A stretch of DNA of 60,692 nt from Planctomycetota bacterium (GTDB lineage Bacteria > Planctomycetota > UBA1135), in contig JAJRZS010000012.1 of assembly GCA_024275135.1 (NCBI GenBank), forward strand, positions 1 through 60,692, given 5' to 3'. The position numbers and the translations under genes were made by a program. Positions within the stretch are counted from its first letter, which is position 1, and each line of letters opens with the position of its first letter. Of the stretch, positions 17,006 to 25,805 are shown one piece after another. The notes under the pieces were generated by a model that had not been told where the DNA came from, made no database searches, and saw only the letters and a list, made by a program, of their open reading frames with translations.

Positions 17006-19591
17006 CTAACGACTGTTTCTCCACAATTTCCAAAGCTGAGACCACGATGTGGGTTTGGCCCCATGCCTTAGATTATCTTGCGCGATAGCAAACGCATTCT
17101 GCCAATGCGCTCTCAGCACCCGTCGGGCTTCCTTAATGGAATATCTTGAGTCATAAATATGAGCCGGTTCTCCAGTAAGTCCATTGACTTCGATAATACG
17201 AATGTTTTTGCCCAACTTTAAATCCTCTGTCGAAGGAACCTTCAAATCAAAGCGGCCGATAAAAAAGCCAGGGATAGCAGCAGACAGTTCTGCGATAGCT
17301 TTCTGCAGAGATGGGGTCAGCAAAGATTCTGCGTCCACAAACTCCGCTCCCTTGGAATGGGTTCCGAACTCGGAGAGGACAATGGTTTCTTCGGCTGACG
17401 GCACATCAAAAAGGCGCGCGGATTGAACGCCCAGGAAGAAGTCGGCATGGGCGATATGACGAGGATGCTTGAGTATGAGTTGCTCCAAAGTTTGTTTCCC
17501 GTCCCCGGTAACTGTGGGGATTTTTTTACGGGTAATGGAAACAATTTGGTGAGAAGATTGCCCAGGGAGCTTGCATACCGAAATCCCAAACTCGACCCCA
17601 CTGACCCACTCTTGGATTAGTGCTGGCATGGGAAAATCTTGCAACCACTGGGAAAGCTGTGCTTGATTCTTCACTTTGCATACGCCAAAACCGCGCTCAC
17701 CGGCATTGGGTTTTGCCACAATTGGGAAGTCCACATCCTCTGCTTCCATCCAGCAACGAATTTCCTCTAGAGTTTTCGCGTCCTCTTGACCTCGGGGACA
17801 GAAAAGACTTTTGGGGGCGAAAGCAGAAATAGCTTGCAGCGTGTGGTTTTTGGATTCTCCAACCACCCCTCCGCCTTCCATTCCTGGGTTGGCGGCCGTC
17901 ACTAAGCGAAGCCCTCCCGTCCGCCAAGCACAGTGCAAGATGGTTGGCAGTACGGGAAGATAGAGGCGAAATCGAGAACAATACTCCCAATGGCGAAGGC
18001 GGCGCCATTTGCCGGCAAGATTGCGTCGTCCGCGGAAAGTGCAAAGAGGAAACAAGATTTTCACCAAAAAATAGGCGACGACAAGAACACCTAAGAGAAT
18101 CCAAATACCGTAGTTTTGAAAATGAGCAAGCAAGGCTTCCGCCCCCAGGCCCAGGCGGCTCGACAACCACACTAAGGTGGGTGTCCAAAAAATTCCGGCG
18201 AGAGAAAAATAGAAAAAGAACCAAAGAGTTTTTGTTTTGAGAATCCCCACAGCAAAGTAAGTGGGAAGTCGCAGGCCGGGTAGGAAGCGAGATATAAAAA
18301 TTACCCAGGCCCCCTGCTTGCGAAACCAAGCCGAAGCACGATCAACCGCAGCTGGTGTGAGCATCCAGCGTAAAGGAATGACTTGGATTGCCTTGCGTCC
18401 GAAGCTGCGACCAGCAAGAAAAAGAAGCATATCGCCCAATAAAATGCCAAAGAAGCAAGCTGAACTTCCCGCAACGAGAGAAATCCTTCCCTGCGCAACA
18501 AGCAAGCCAGTGGCAATGCACGTTAAGTCTTCTGAAACCAAGGTTGCCAAAGCCAAGAGCAACATGGCCAACCACAGTGCGGGGCCAGAAAAAGAAGGCA
18601 CAATGCTTGAATCAAAAGGTTGCTGGGATACTTGGATACGTGCCCTGGACGCTGTGGTGCGGACTGTCGCTTTGCCTTCTTCGACGCGACGGACAAATTG
18701 TTCTACTTCTTGAGCGATAGCTTCGCCTTGTGTCCACAACAGAAAGTGGCTTCCTGATAACTCCCGTAGTTCACTTTGCGGTACTAGCCGGTGATGTTCG
18801 TAAGCTGCTTCAACAGGAACGAGGAAATCCTTCACCCCATGCAAGAGAAGCATCGGCTTTTGATATTCCAACAACCATTGCCTGTAGGGGCGTTGATCAG
18901 AATCAAAAAAATTACGTGCATAGGCATAATTCAACGGCCAGTAATCTAGGAGTCCGAAGTGAGGCAGCAACCATTCTGCAGAAGCAATGGCAAAAAGCTG
19001 CACTCCATGCACAGCATGGTTCAAAGCATAGGAGCCAAATAATTCAAGTTCTTGCACCCCAACTCCACCAACAAAAGTAAGCGAATCTACTTTCTCTGGA
19101 AAGCGATGAGCAAATTCCAAGGCCACCGCCGACCCCATACTGAAGGCAAGTAGGTGAGCATGGGGCAAGGCACGCTTTTCCAAGAATTGAGCAAGATATT
19201 CTGCATGGGCGCGTGGGCTGTAATCAGGAAGATGCGCCCAAGAACCGCCAAACCCAGGAAGGTCGGGGATTAAAACACGGAAGTCGTCTGGTAGCTTTTC
19301 GGCGAAAGAATCAAAATCTTGCAGGCTACCGGGGCTTCCATGCAGAAGCACGATGGCCGGCGGTGCCACCTCGTTCAATAGATCCTCCACCGTAGGCTGC
19401 ATTTCCGGCGTGTGCTCCCTAAACACCAAACGAGTCTGCTCGGGCCCCTGATGATCGGCATAAACCACTTTGAGTTTGACCGCTTGCTCCCCATAAGCGA
19501 GGGCCGGAGGTTGCATACCACAAAAGCGCCAAATATTGGAAGCAAGTGCCAACAGCAACCAAGCAAACCAAAACCAGCGACACTTCTTCAT
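17006..19591 (-). CDS. Three-domain membrane protein: alpha/beta hydrolase - DedA - ATP-grasp ligase
   Basis: One uninterrupted 861-residue frame. Residues 8-22 form a signal anchor. Residues about 75-305 are an alpha/beta hydrolase with oxyanion loop LLHGSPGS, nucleophile Ser151 in AFSMGSA, Asp255 in HGVKDFLVP and His282 in SGSHFLLW. Residues about 335-520 are a DedA (SNARE-associated/VTT) membrane domain with EDLTCIATGLL and the signature SRFLPGLRLPTYFAVG (434-449). Residues about 570-860 are an ATP-grasp domain with nucleotide-binding VAKPNAGERGFGV (625-637), EWVSGVEFGI (661-670) and the Mg ligands Asp782, Glu801 and Asn803 in GRFDLKVP and IRIIEVNGLTGEP. By topology the hydrolase is probably periplasmic and the ATP-grasp cytoplasmic. 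It follows acyltransferase genes 19603-20418 and 20415-21314 with an 11-bp gap. Its reaction is not known to me; amino-acylation and export of a lipid is inference. Confidence 0.88.
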   Translation of the reverse strand: MKKCRWFWFAWLLLALASNIWRFCGMQPPALAYGEQAVKLKVVYADHQGPEQTRLVFREHTPEMQPTVEDLLNEVAPPAIVLLHGSPGSLQDFDSFAEKLPDDFRVLIPDLPGFGGSWAHLPDYSPRAHAEYLAQFLEKRALPHAHLLAFSMGSAVALEFAHRFPEKVDSLTFVGGVGVQELELFGSYALNHAVHGVQLFAIASAEWLLPHFGLLDYWPLNYAYARNFFDSDQRPYRQWLLEYQKPMLLLHGVKDFLVPVEAAYEHHRLVPQSELRELSGSHFLLWTQGEAIAQEVEQFVRRVEEGKATVRTTASRARIQVSQQPFDSSIVPSFSGPALWLAMLLLALATLVSEDLTCIATGLLVAQGRISLVAGSSACFFGILLGDMLLFLAGRSFGRKAIQVIPLRWMLTPAAVDRASAWFRKQGAWVIFISRFLPGLRLPTYFAVGILKTKTLWFFFYFSLAGIFWTPTLVWLSSRLGLGAEALLAHFQNYGIWILLGVLVVAYFLVKILFPLCTFRGRRNLAGKWRRLRHWEYCSRFRLYLPVLPTILHCAWRTGGLRLVTAANPGMEGGGVVGESKNHTLQAISAFAPKSLFCPRGQEDAKTLEEIRCWMEAEDVDFPIVAKPNAGERGFGVCKVKNQAQLSQWLQDFPMPALIQEWVSGVEFGISVCKLPGQSSHQIVSITRKKIPTVTGDGKQTLEQLILKHPRHIAHADFFLGVQSARLFDVPSAEETIVLSEFGTHSKGAEFVDAESLLTPSLQKAIAELSAAIPGFFIGRFDLKVPSTEDLKLGKNIRIIEVNGLTGEPAHIYDSRYSIKEARRVLRAHWQNAFAIAQDNLRHGAKPTSWSQLWKLWRNSR

Positions 19592-19602
19592 ATCAACCTT
19601 GG

Positions 19603-20418
19603 CTACAAAGGAATGCCGGCATCTTCATCTGGCTGCACCAAACTCCAATCATGCATGGGTTCAAACAACTCCTGCATGCGCTCCCGAGCCAACGCCGCCA
19701 ACTCCTTCCGGTTGGGGCCCCTGACAGGTGAGTCAGCAAGCCGAATACGAACTTGGATTTGGGGCAAGGTGAGCATATGCAAGAAATGTGGGCCGAAACT
19801 CATGTCGCCCCACCAGCAGACCTCCTTTTCAACGACATGTTGTTTGCTATCGAGCCAATAGAAAAGACAAGCTACATGAACCGGTAAATCCGTTTCCAAG
19901 GCAACTTCGAAAAGACTGGTCTTGAAGTCGAGAAGGCGCCCCCCAGATGAACTAGTGCCCTCTGGAAAAAAGGTCACCCCATTGCCCAATCGCAAGCGGC
20001 TTTTGACTCGCTCGATAGCTGGTTTTACATCGCCTCGCCGACGACGGTTGATAAAAAGGGTGCCAGCAGCACGAATCAATGGTCCTAAGACCGGCCAACT
20101 CCCAAGCTCGGATTTCGCTAAAAAGTAAGTATCGATTCGACTCCACAAGACCAAAATATCTAAATAGCTGAGATGATTGGATACCAAGAAAAATGGTGGC
20201 TTTGGCGGCATCCCGTCCAGCTGCACTTTTACCCCCATCACCCATAGGGAAACCTGTGCCCAAATCGCCATTAGGCGCACCCGCAGGTGAGATGCGGCAG
20301 CCTTCGAAACCAAAGCCAACAACAACGGTAAAACCCAACTAACAACTAGGGTTAGCAGGATGACGATGAGCAAAGCGAGCCGAAGTAGAGCGCGGATGCG
20401 CCCCCAGAGAGTGGTCAT
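19603..20418 (-). CDS. PlsC/OlsA-like 1-acylglycerol-3-phosphate O-acyltransferase
   Basis: Inner-membrane acyltransferase of 271 residues. An N-terminal hydrophobic segment (about 10-37) precedes the HX4D catalytic motif NHLSYLD (His82, Asp87). The phosphate-binding FFPEGTSSSGG block (Glu153) follows. Family members acylate lysophosphatidate or, as OlsA, lyso-ornithine lipid. Its start overlaps the stop of the OlsB-like gene (ATGA), so I infer that it adds the second, ester-linked chain to the product of that enzyme. Confidence 0.9.
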   Translation of the reverse strand: MTTLWGRIRALLRLALLIVILLTLVVSWVLPLLLALVSKAAASHLRVRLMAIWAQVSLWVMGVKVQLDGMPPKPPFFLVSNHLSYLDILVLWSRIDTYFLAKSELGSWPVLGPLIRAAGTLFINRRRRGDVKPAIERVKSRLRLGNGVTFFPEGTSSSGGRLLDFKTSLFEVALETDLPVHVACLFYWLDSKQHVVEKEVCWWGDMSFGPHFLHMLTLPQIQVRIRLADSPVRGPNRKELAALARERMQELFEPMHDWSLVQPDEDAGIPL

Positions 20419-21314
20419 TTTTTTGCGGCGAAGTTCTGGAAGGTGCGTTCGTCCATCTCGTTCAAATCCACTACGGTGAGAAAATCCACGGTGTGGAAGT
20501 GGGCGTCATGGGCTGGGGGTCCGCATACCTTAGCGCCATAGCGTAAGTAAATTCCAAAGAGCGGGGGAATCTCTAGAGGAAGCGCATCATCAGCGGTGAG
20601 GATTCCAGCCTCCCCACATTCATAACCCGGCTGTGGGTCTACCAAAAACTCGGGGTGCACATGGTCATGCTCCATGAGATAGCGCATCATCCGCCAACCT
20701 TCGAGCCTAGATTCGGTTGCCAAGGAATTGCAGCCAAAAAAGAAGCGCTTGCGATGCCAAAGCACATAGGCCGCTAACCCCTTCCACAGTAAAAACAAAA
20801 TGCGTCGGTTGCGATGACTTGGGCTGACACAAGCGCGGCCAAGCTCAATCGCATTATCCAACATAAACGAGGGAAGCCCCGACAAATCGAACTCTTCTGC
20901 ACTATAAAAACCTCCGCCAGCATATGCAGCCTCCGCCGTCTGCAGCCGATAAGTGCCGACAACGGCTGCCTTCTTTTCTTTATCGACATCGAAGCCCTGA
21001 GGACAATGTTCCACAAGAAGATGCTGGCATTGGGCATCGAAGCGATCGCGATCCAATCCAAGCACAAAGGAGCTGGCTAACCCCTCACAAAGCTCCAGGT
21101 TAAACACCCTATAACGCAAGCGACAAATTGCATCTAGGTCTTGTTCTGTCTGTGCAAAGCGAACCCGGTAATTCCCAGAAACTTCAGCAAATTGGGGAAC
21201 CGGCCCAGCATAAGACGCAGGAGCTGGCTCTTTCGGTAGGGCTGCGAAAGCAGAGTGTCTGGTCGGTTTTAACAAAGCGTTGTAACAGCCATTCGTGTGG
21301 CTGCATAGTAACAC
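20415..21314 (-). CDS. OlsB-like GNAT N-acyltransferase
   Basis: A 299-residue protein of the hemolysin-like / ornithine-acyl-ACP N-acyltransferase group. Characteristic parts are YRVRFAQTEQDLDAICRLRYRVFNLE (about 49-74), VVGTYRLQTAEAAY, IELGRACVSPSHRNRRI and the late GCNSLATESRLEGWRMMRYL. In ornithine-lipid synthesis the enzyme N-acylates ornithine with an acyl-ACP 3-hydroxy fatty acid. Here the amine acceptor is not known. The frame starts with GTG at 21314, 20 bp downstream of the pilin-like gene; the first 40 residues look poorly conserved, so the true start may be internal. Confidence 0.85.
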   Translation of the reverse strand: MLLCSHTNGCYNALLKPTRHSAFAALPKEPAPASYAGPVPQFAEVSGNYRVRFAQTEQDLDAICRLRYRVFNLELCEGLASSFVLGLDRDRFDAQCQHLLVEHCPQGFDVDKEKKAAVVGTYRLQTAEAAYAGGGFYSAEEFDLSGLPSFMLDNAIELGRACVSPSHRNRRILFLLWKGLAAYVLWHRKRFFFGCNSLATESRLEGWRMMRYLMEHDHVHPEFLVDPQPGYECGEAGILTADDALPLEIPPLFGIYLRYGAKVCGPPAHDAHFHTVDFLTVVDLNEMDERTFQNFAAKK

Positions 21315-21334
21315 TCTATTGTGGGATCTACGTG

Positions 21335-21736
21335 TTAGAAATGCGAAGGATTCCTCGGCAGACGCCGAATCTCACTGGTGCTTGCGGGGTGTGCCTTCAC
21401 TTCAAAGCGATGGGAGGCTCTCCGCCTAAACTCCACCGTGGTATAGAATTTTCCTCTTTCATCACTGCCGACAAACAAAAACTGATAATGCGATTGCTCT
21501 GGCTCTTCTTCCAGCAACAAATTCCCTGCCCACGCCAAGCCCTTTACAATACGTTGTTCAAAACGCGTGTGCTGAGAATGAAAGGTTTCTGTATCAATGG
21601 CATCTCTGGTTGCGCGAAAAGATACCGCCCAAATCCCCATGGTGAAGACGCTCATCATCATCACCAAAAGCAATGCGGATCCTTTCTCCTCTGACATCTC
21701 GTGGCAAGTGGGGTTGTGAGGGAAGAATAATTTCAT
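21335..21736 (-). CDS. PilX-like minor pilin / general secretion pseudopilin
   Basis: A 133-residue protein with a type III-like signal: EEKGSALLLVMMMSVFTMGIWAV, a Gly followed by a long hydrophobic helix. The Glu at +5 typical of major pilins is absent, as in PilX/GspK-type proteins. The ATG at 21736 has an excellent GGAGGAAG ribosome-binding site and overlaps the upstream pilin stop (ATGA). The C-terminal part has no recognisable domain. It is the last gene of the pilus-type operon. Confidence 0.65.
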   Translation of the reverse strand: MKLFFPHNPTCHEMSEEKGSALLLVMMMSVFTMGIWAVSFRATRDAIDTETFHSQHTRFEQRIVKGLAWAGNLLLEEEPEQSHYQFLFVGSDERGKFYTTVEFRRRASHRFEVKAHPASTSEIRRLPRNPSHF

Positions 21737-22209
21737 TTCTTCCTCCACACCAAAGTTACTGAATGCTGATCATCCTCGGCAATGCCGTCGGCTAGGACGA
21801 TTCTCACTTCGCCTTTTTTCCTCTGTATTTCTAATCCTGTCAGCCCCGTGGCAACAACAAATTTTTCTTTGGTTTTCTTGTCTTCGCGGATGAGATTGCC
21901 ATCCTCTAACCAATAGTGAATCGTATTCTGCTTAGATTTTTTGCTTTTGAAGAACTTTTCGCGCTGGATTTCCAGTTCCGATGATTTGATTCCTTCTACT
22001 GATTCGGCCGCGCCTAAATCCATGGCCAGGTAATCCACAGCCATAGAAAGCTCGCTTGAAGTCGTAGAGCGATCCTGCAATTCCATCACCATCTCCGAAA
22101 ATGGCTTCTGGGCACGCGCCACCAAAGACATGACCACTGACAGGATGGTAACCACCACAGTCATTTCCACCAAAGTGTGGCCAGAGCGCAAGCACTTAAT
22201 CTTTTTCAT
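21733..22209 (-). CDS. Prepilin-like protein (pseudopilin, GspJ/PilW type)
   Basis: Start ATG at 22209 is preceded by AAGGAGGG. The N-terminus MKKIKCLRSGHTLVEMTVVV is a prepilin-peptidase site: cleavage after Gly and Glu at +5 of the mature protein. A single hydrophobic helix follows, then 130 polar residues with a Lys/Glu-rich middle. At 158 residues it is of minor-pilin size. GspJ/PilW identity is a guess from order and size. The open frame extends to 22305 but that segment is the Lys-rich tail region of the upstream gene in another frame. Confidence 0.8.
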   Translation of the reverse strand: MKKIKCLRSGHTLVEMTVVVTILSVVMSLVARAQKPFSEMVMELQDRSTTSSELSMAVDYLAMDLGAAESVEGIKSSELEIQREKFFKSKKSKQNTIHYWLEDGNLIREDKKTKEKFVVATGLTGLEIQRKKGEVRIVLADGIAEDDQHSVTLVWRKK

Positions 22210-22597
22210 GCTTGCCCTCCTTTCCTTTTTCCTTTTTGTCCTTTGCCTTGTCTTTATCTTTCGATTTTTTCTGCACAAAGGTGGCAATGGCTTCATTTTT
22301 TGCAATATCCCGGCGAATTTCTACAAGCTCAACTGTGTAGGGTGTTTCATCCAAACTCCTTCTTGCCGATGGTTTTTTATTGCGGGTTAAGGTGGCTGGC
22401 ACACCCAGATACCGCGACATCGGATCCTTTTGCGGCACTACATAAAACACAGGGTGGCCTTCACACCACTCCTCTAAGCTGTTCACCATCTGGTTCTGGC
22501 CACGAAATAGCTCTGCTAGTCCAGCAACAAGGAGGTTTAGTACCACAATGGCACACAACAGCTCTACCATAGTGAACCCATTACGGTCGCACTTCAT
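22196..22597 (-). CDS. Prepilin-like protein with a Lys/Asp-rich tail (pseudopilin, GspI/PilV type)
   Basis: ATG at 22597 with a GGAGG ribosome-binding site upstream. The N-terminus MKCDRNGFTMVELLCAIVVL is a type IV prepilin signal (Gly/Phe cleavage, Glu at +5). Residues 30-110 are globular, with RSLDETPYTVELVEIRRDIAKNEAI. The last 22 residues are unusually charged (KKSKDKDKAKDKKEKGKEGK), a low-complexity tail not expected in pilin structural cores. The start overlaps the preceding gene's stop by 17 bp. Confidence 0.78.
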   Translation of the reverse strand: MKCDRNGFTMVELLCAIVVLNLLVAGLAELFRGQNQMVNSLEEWCEGHPVFYVVPQKDPMSRYLGVPATLTRNKKPSARRSLDETPYTVELVEIRRDIAKNEAIATFVQKKSKDKDKAKDKKEKGKEGKHEKD

Positions 22598-23033
22598 GTC
22601 CGCCTCCATCTTTGACGCCACCTCCAAGCTCGCCCATCTCGTTTAAGGTAAGGCGGCCACGCCAGGAGCCACTGGGATTTCGCGTGGCAATTATCTTCAA
22701 CTTACTCTTGCCAGAGGCCTGCACCTCAAAGCGAAAGGGATCCCTTTGCTCAAGTAGGTTCTGCTGAGCAAACCCCTTCTCTACCAATGTTTTTAGGGTC
22801 GGCGCAAAATATCCATATTGCATGTGAAAACGGCGTTGGGCTAACCATAAACTGCGCATGCCAGCCACACCTTGATTGACATGGGTGTTTTCTACGGTCA
22901 CGGTGGTTTTAGGAATTGCAAAGGTCATCAAAATACCCGTCATCGTAATCACCAAAATCAACTCAATCAGAGAAAAACCCTGTTGAGATCCGGCAAAGCG
23001 GCCGGAGTGTGCCCCCCGGCGAGGCAACCTCAC
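22581..23033 (-). CDS. GspG/GspH-like pseudopilin
   Basis: A 150-residue protein with GTG start overlapping the TPR gene stop (GTGA). After an 18-residue basic leader comes QQGFSLIELILVITMTGILM, a prepilin site with Phe at +1 and Glu at +5, then AIPKTTVTVENTHVNQGVAG. The mature protein resembles type II secretion pseudopilins, with a YGYFAPTLKTLVEKGF segment like the GspG helix-loop. It could be a GspH-type minor pseudopilin; the family's calcium site is not evident. Confidence 0.8.
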   Translation of the reverse strand: MRLPRRGAHSGRFAGSQQGFSLIELILVITMTGILMTFAIPKTTVTVENTHVNQGVAGMRSLWLAQRRFHMQYGYFAPTLKTLVEKGFAQQNLLEQRDPFRFEVQASGKSKLKIIATRNPSGSWRGRLTLNEMGELGGGVKDGGGHEVRP

Positions 23034-24139
23034 AGTTTTTTCTCCTCCTCGCGTTCACGGGCTTCGGTTGCGCGATCCATGAGCTCCGTTAAAACGAGAG
23101 CGTCCCCGCCAGCTTGGATTGCACGCTCATAAGCAGCAAAGGCAAGTTCATATTGCTTCGCGCGCAAACGAATATGGCCAAGCAGCGTGTAGGCCGCAGC
23201 ATTTTGCTTTTGTAGTTTCAGGCACCGGCCAAGTGCTGATAAAGCTGGCGAATCTTTTTGTTCTAAAAAATAGGCCCGGGCCAAATCCAGCCATGCTGAG
23301 GTTTCGGTTTCGAATTGACCAAGATACTTTTGCAACAAGGTAGACGCTCGATGGCCTTGTCCAACTAAGAGGGCTGAACGACCAATGGCAAGTTGGGTCG
23401 CAGGAGACCAATTATTTCCGTCTGCAAAAGAAGTTAAATCAACAGCTTCCTGGTGAGCTCCCGACAGTGAAAGGCCAAGAGCAAGTTGTTCTTTTGCCTT
23501 CTCGCTCTCGGGTTGCAGCTCCAAGGCACGAGAAAAGTGGGCGACTGCCTGCTGATAACTGCCCAGGCTCAAGTACGTTTCACCCGCCGCCATAGATAAT
23601 TCAAAGTTGACTGGACGGCCGGCCAATTCGGTTTCCAAAAAAGATGCCGCACGGGCCGCATCACCCATGGCGTGTAGAACGCGCACATAGGCGAGCAAAG
23701 AATCAACGTGATCGCGGTCTTTTGCCGCTGCACGAAGGTAAGCCTGAGCCGCAGATTTCCAATCGCCACTGCTTTCCGCAATCATTCCCTGCAACTGATC
23801 CACTTCTGAATTCTCCGGCGCCAACTCTGCAGCTAGAGCTATTTCTTCATTAGCGGCATAGGCATTCCCCTCGCGGAAAAACGCCTCTGCTAAGAGCAAA
23901 TGCATGGGTGCGCTTTGCGCATTGGCAGACAACTGGGCAAGTTCCACTCGCGCTCTTGCATTCTCCCCTTGGGAGAGGAATCGGCGGGCTTGCGCCATAT
24001 GCACTTGATCCATTTTTCGAGCATAGGCGCCCGTAGATGGACCAGCATGGTGAACCTCTGGAGCACTGGAGCACGCGGCAAATGCAAAGGCCAGTAGCAA
24101 CAGCGAGCAAGGACGAATGGATTGTTTGCGCCTACTCAT
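23030..24139 (-). CDS. TPR-repeat lipoprotein of the pilus/secretion operon (PilF/PilW-like)
   Basis: ATG at 24139 (a TTG at 24145 would add two residues). The signal peptide ends in a lipobox-like LAFAFAACSS, so the protein is probably lipidated at Cys23. At least eight TPR-type helices follow to residue 360, for example LLAEAFFREGNAYAANEEIALAAELAPENSEV and HFSRALELQPESEKAKEQLALGLSL. Type IV pilus systems use TPR lipoproteins (PilF/PilW) to assemble the secretin, and this gene directly follows the secretin. That role is inference. Confidence 0.82.
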   Translation of the reverse strand: MSRRKQSIRPCSLLLLAFAFAACSSAPEVHHAGPSTGAYARKMDQVHMAQARRFLSQGENARARVELAQLSANAQSAPMHLLLAEAFFREGNAYAANEEIALAAELAPENSEVDQLQGMIAESSGDWKSAAQAYLRAAAKDRDHVDSLLAYVRVLHAMGDAARAASFLETELAGRPVNFELSMAAGETYLSLGSYQQAVAHFSRALELQPESEKAKEQLALGLSLSGAHQEAVDLTSFADGNNWSPATQLAIGRSALLVGQGHRASTLLQKYLGQFETETSAWLDLARAYFLEQKDSPALSALGRCLKLQKQNAAAYTLLGHIRLRAKQYELAFAAYERAIQAGGDALVLTELMDRATEAREREEEKKL

Positions 24140-25805
24140 TGGCAACCTCCCTCATCATTTGTTCGAGAATCCGCTGATCGACGCTTGCCGCCGCAAAGTT
24201 TGGTACCAAACCATGATGTACCCGCTGCTGCAGCTTCCTCACCAGCGGGGAATCCGACTGCGTCTTACCAGAATCTTCCAGAAAAACCATGGCGCTGCCA
24301 TATTGACCGTCTGCAAGCAGAGACTGGGCGGTCTGCAAATACATATCACCGAGGAGAGCCGGCGAGCCCTCACCAAGGTCTTCCAGTGCGAGTGGATTGT
24401 CCGATGCAAACTCTTCGCCGTAACTATCCGCGTCGATAATGGTAGGCGTCAGTAGGACAATAATCTCCTCCCGACTTACACGATCGTCATTGCTACCAAA
24501 CAGTTTGCCGAGGCCAGGTATCTTGCTAAGTCCTGGAACTCCTCTTTCCACCGACTCTTCCTTCTCCCGAAACAGTCCGCCAATTAATGCAGTTTGTCCA
24601 GACCTCACCAAAATGTTGGTTGTGACTTCTGCCGTAATCTCGAAGGGAAGGCCAAGCGAATTTAAACCTCCTTCGGAATCCTCAGGGTGAATTTCCATGC
24701 GGATTAACTCATTGTCTCCAATGAAAGGGCGGAATAACAAGCGCGTACCTGTTTCCAAAAACTCAACCTGCTGAGTGGTGCCGGTTTCGGTTACCGTTGT
24801 TGTTAGGTATCCATCTCGCCGACCCAGCAAAACCTCTCCCCGCTGTTTGTTCAAAGCCATCACTTTGGGCTGAGCCAGCACTGTGGCGTCGGTTACTGTT
24901 TGCAGGGCGCGCACAAAGGCAGCAATATCGCCGCGGAAGAATCCAAAGTTCAAGCCGCCGTCAGGAACATCACCAGTGAAATCCGTCTGCAGCTGGTGCA
25001 CGGAATTGGCCATCTGATCAGCGCTAATGGGGTTGGTGGTCAGACTAAAGCCATTGGATGAAGCATTCAAATCCTGGAATGCCAAGCTTTGCAGGACGGA
25101 AATATCGGTGCCAAGCTGACGACTATAAACCATGTCTGCGGTCAGAATCGTGGCCTCAATCAACACTTGCTGAGGCGCAGCATCCACCTGGCGAATAAGT
25201 TCTTCGATCGCGCGCATATTGTCTGCCGTCGCACGAACAAAAATGACATCACTGCTGGCATAGGCGTCCCCACCGGCATTGGCCTCGTCGCCTGCAATCC
25301 CAACTTCCGAAGCCTTGCTCGCCGTCACCTTTTCATTTTCACCGAGCATGCTGGTGATAAGCTCTTTCAAATCTTGCGCACGGGCATGACGCAACACAAA
25401 CACTTGAGTTTCTAACTTCGTTTTTTCAATGTAAAGATAAGAACCTCGCTCCGAAGCCGTGAGTCCCGTAGCCAAGCAAATCATCTCCACCGCCTCGTCA
25501 AAGCTCAAATCATATAAGTCGCCACTGAATTTAGCGGTTACATCTTGGGCAACCACAATGTTTTTCTTGGTCAGCAGACGCAAGGTTCCAAACACCTCCC
25601 GCACATCCAGATTTGTGCCGTGATATTCAAGCTTGCCGTCTTGATCCATTTCAAAACCCTTTCCGCTTGACGGCTGCTGATCACCTTCTGGGTTTTGATT
25701 GGTATTCAAATCCAGCGGGGCGTTAAGCAACTCCGCAAGATCCGATTGTGCCGAAGCCAATGGCGCGGCAAGAAGAATAACCAAAAGTATGTGCAAGGTT
25801 TTCAT
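24132..25805 (-). CDS. gspD: Secretin (GspD/PilQ-family outer membrane channel)
   Basis: A 557-residue protein with signal peptide MKTLHILLVILLAAPLASAQ. The N0/STN-like domain spans about 60-130 (LEYHGTNLDVREVFGTLRLL, SFDEAVEMICLATGL). An N1 domain includes a Ala/Gly-rich insert (about 165-180) and the N3/secretin lead VDAAPQQVLIEATIL follows. The beta-barrel region carries ITAEVTTNILVRSGQTALIGGL and the secretin signature RGVPGLSKIPGLGKLFG (about 440-456), then EEIIVLLTPTII. About 80 residues after the secretin core are extra, including a TPR-like helix pair. It overlaps the gspF stop by 4 bp. Confidence 0.95.
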   Translation of the reverse strand: MKTLHILLVILLAAPLASAQSDLAELLNAPLDLNTNQNPEGDQQPSSGKGFEMDQDGKLEYHGTNLDVREVFGTLRLLTKKNIVVAQDVTAKFSGDLYDLSFDEAVEMICLATGLTASERGSYLYIEKTKLETQVFVLRHARAQDLKELITSMLGENEKVTASKASEVGIAGDEANAGGDAYASSDVIFVRATADNMRAIEELIRQVDAAPQQVLIEATILTADMVYSRQLGTDISVLQSLAFQDLNASSNGFSLTTNPISADQMANSVHQLQTDFTGDVPDGGLNFGFFRGDIAAFVRALQTVTDATVLAQPKVMALNKQRGEVLLGRRDGYLTTTVTETGTTQQVEFLETGTRLLFRPFIGDNELIRMEIHPEDSEGGLNSLGLPFEITAEVTTNILVRSGQTALIGGLFREKEESVERGVPGLSKIPGLGKLFGSNDDRVSREEIIVLLTPTIIDADSYGEEFASDNPLALEDLGEGSPALLGDMYLQTAQSLLADGQYGSAMVFLEDSGKTQSDSPLVRKLQQRVHHGLVPNFAAASVDQRILEQMMREVANE

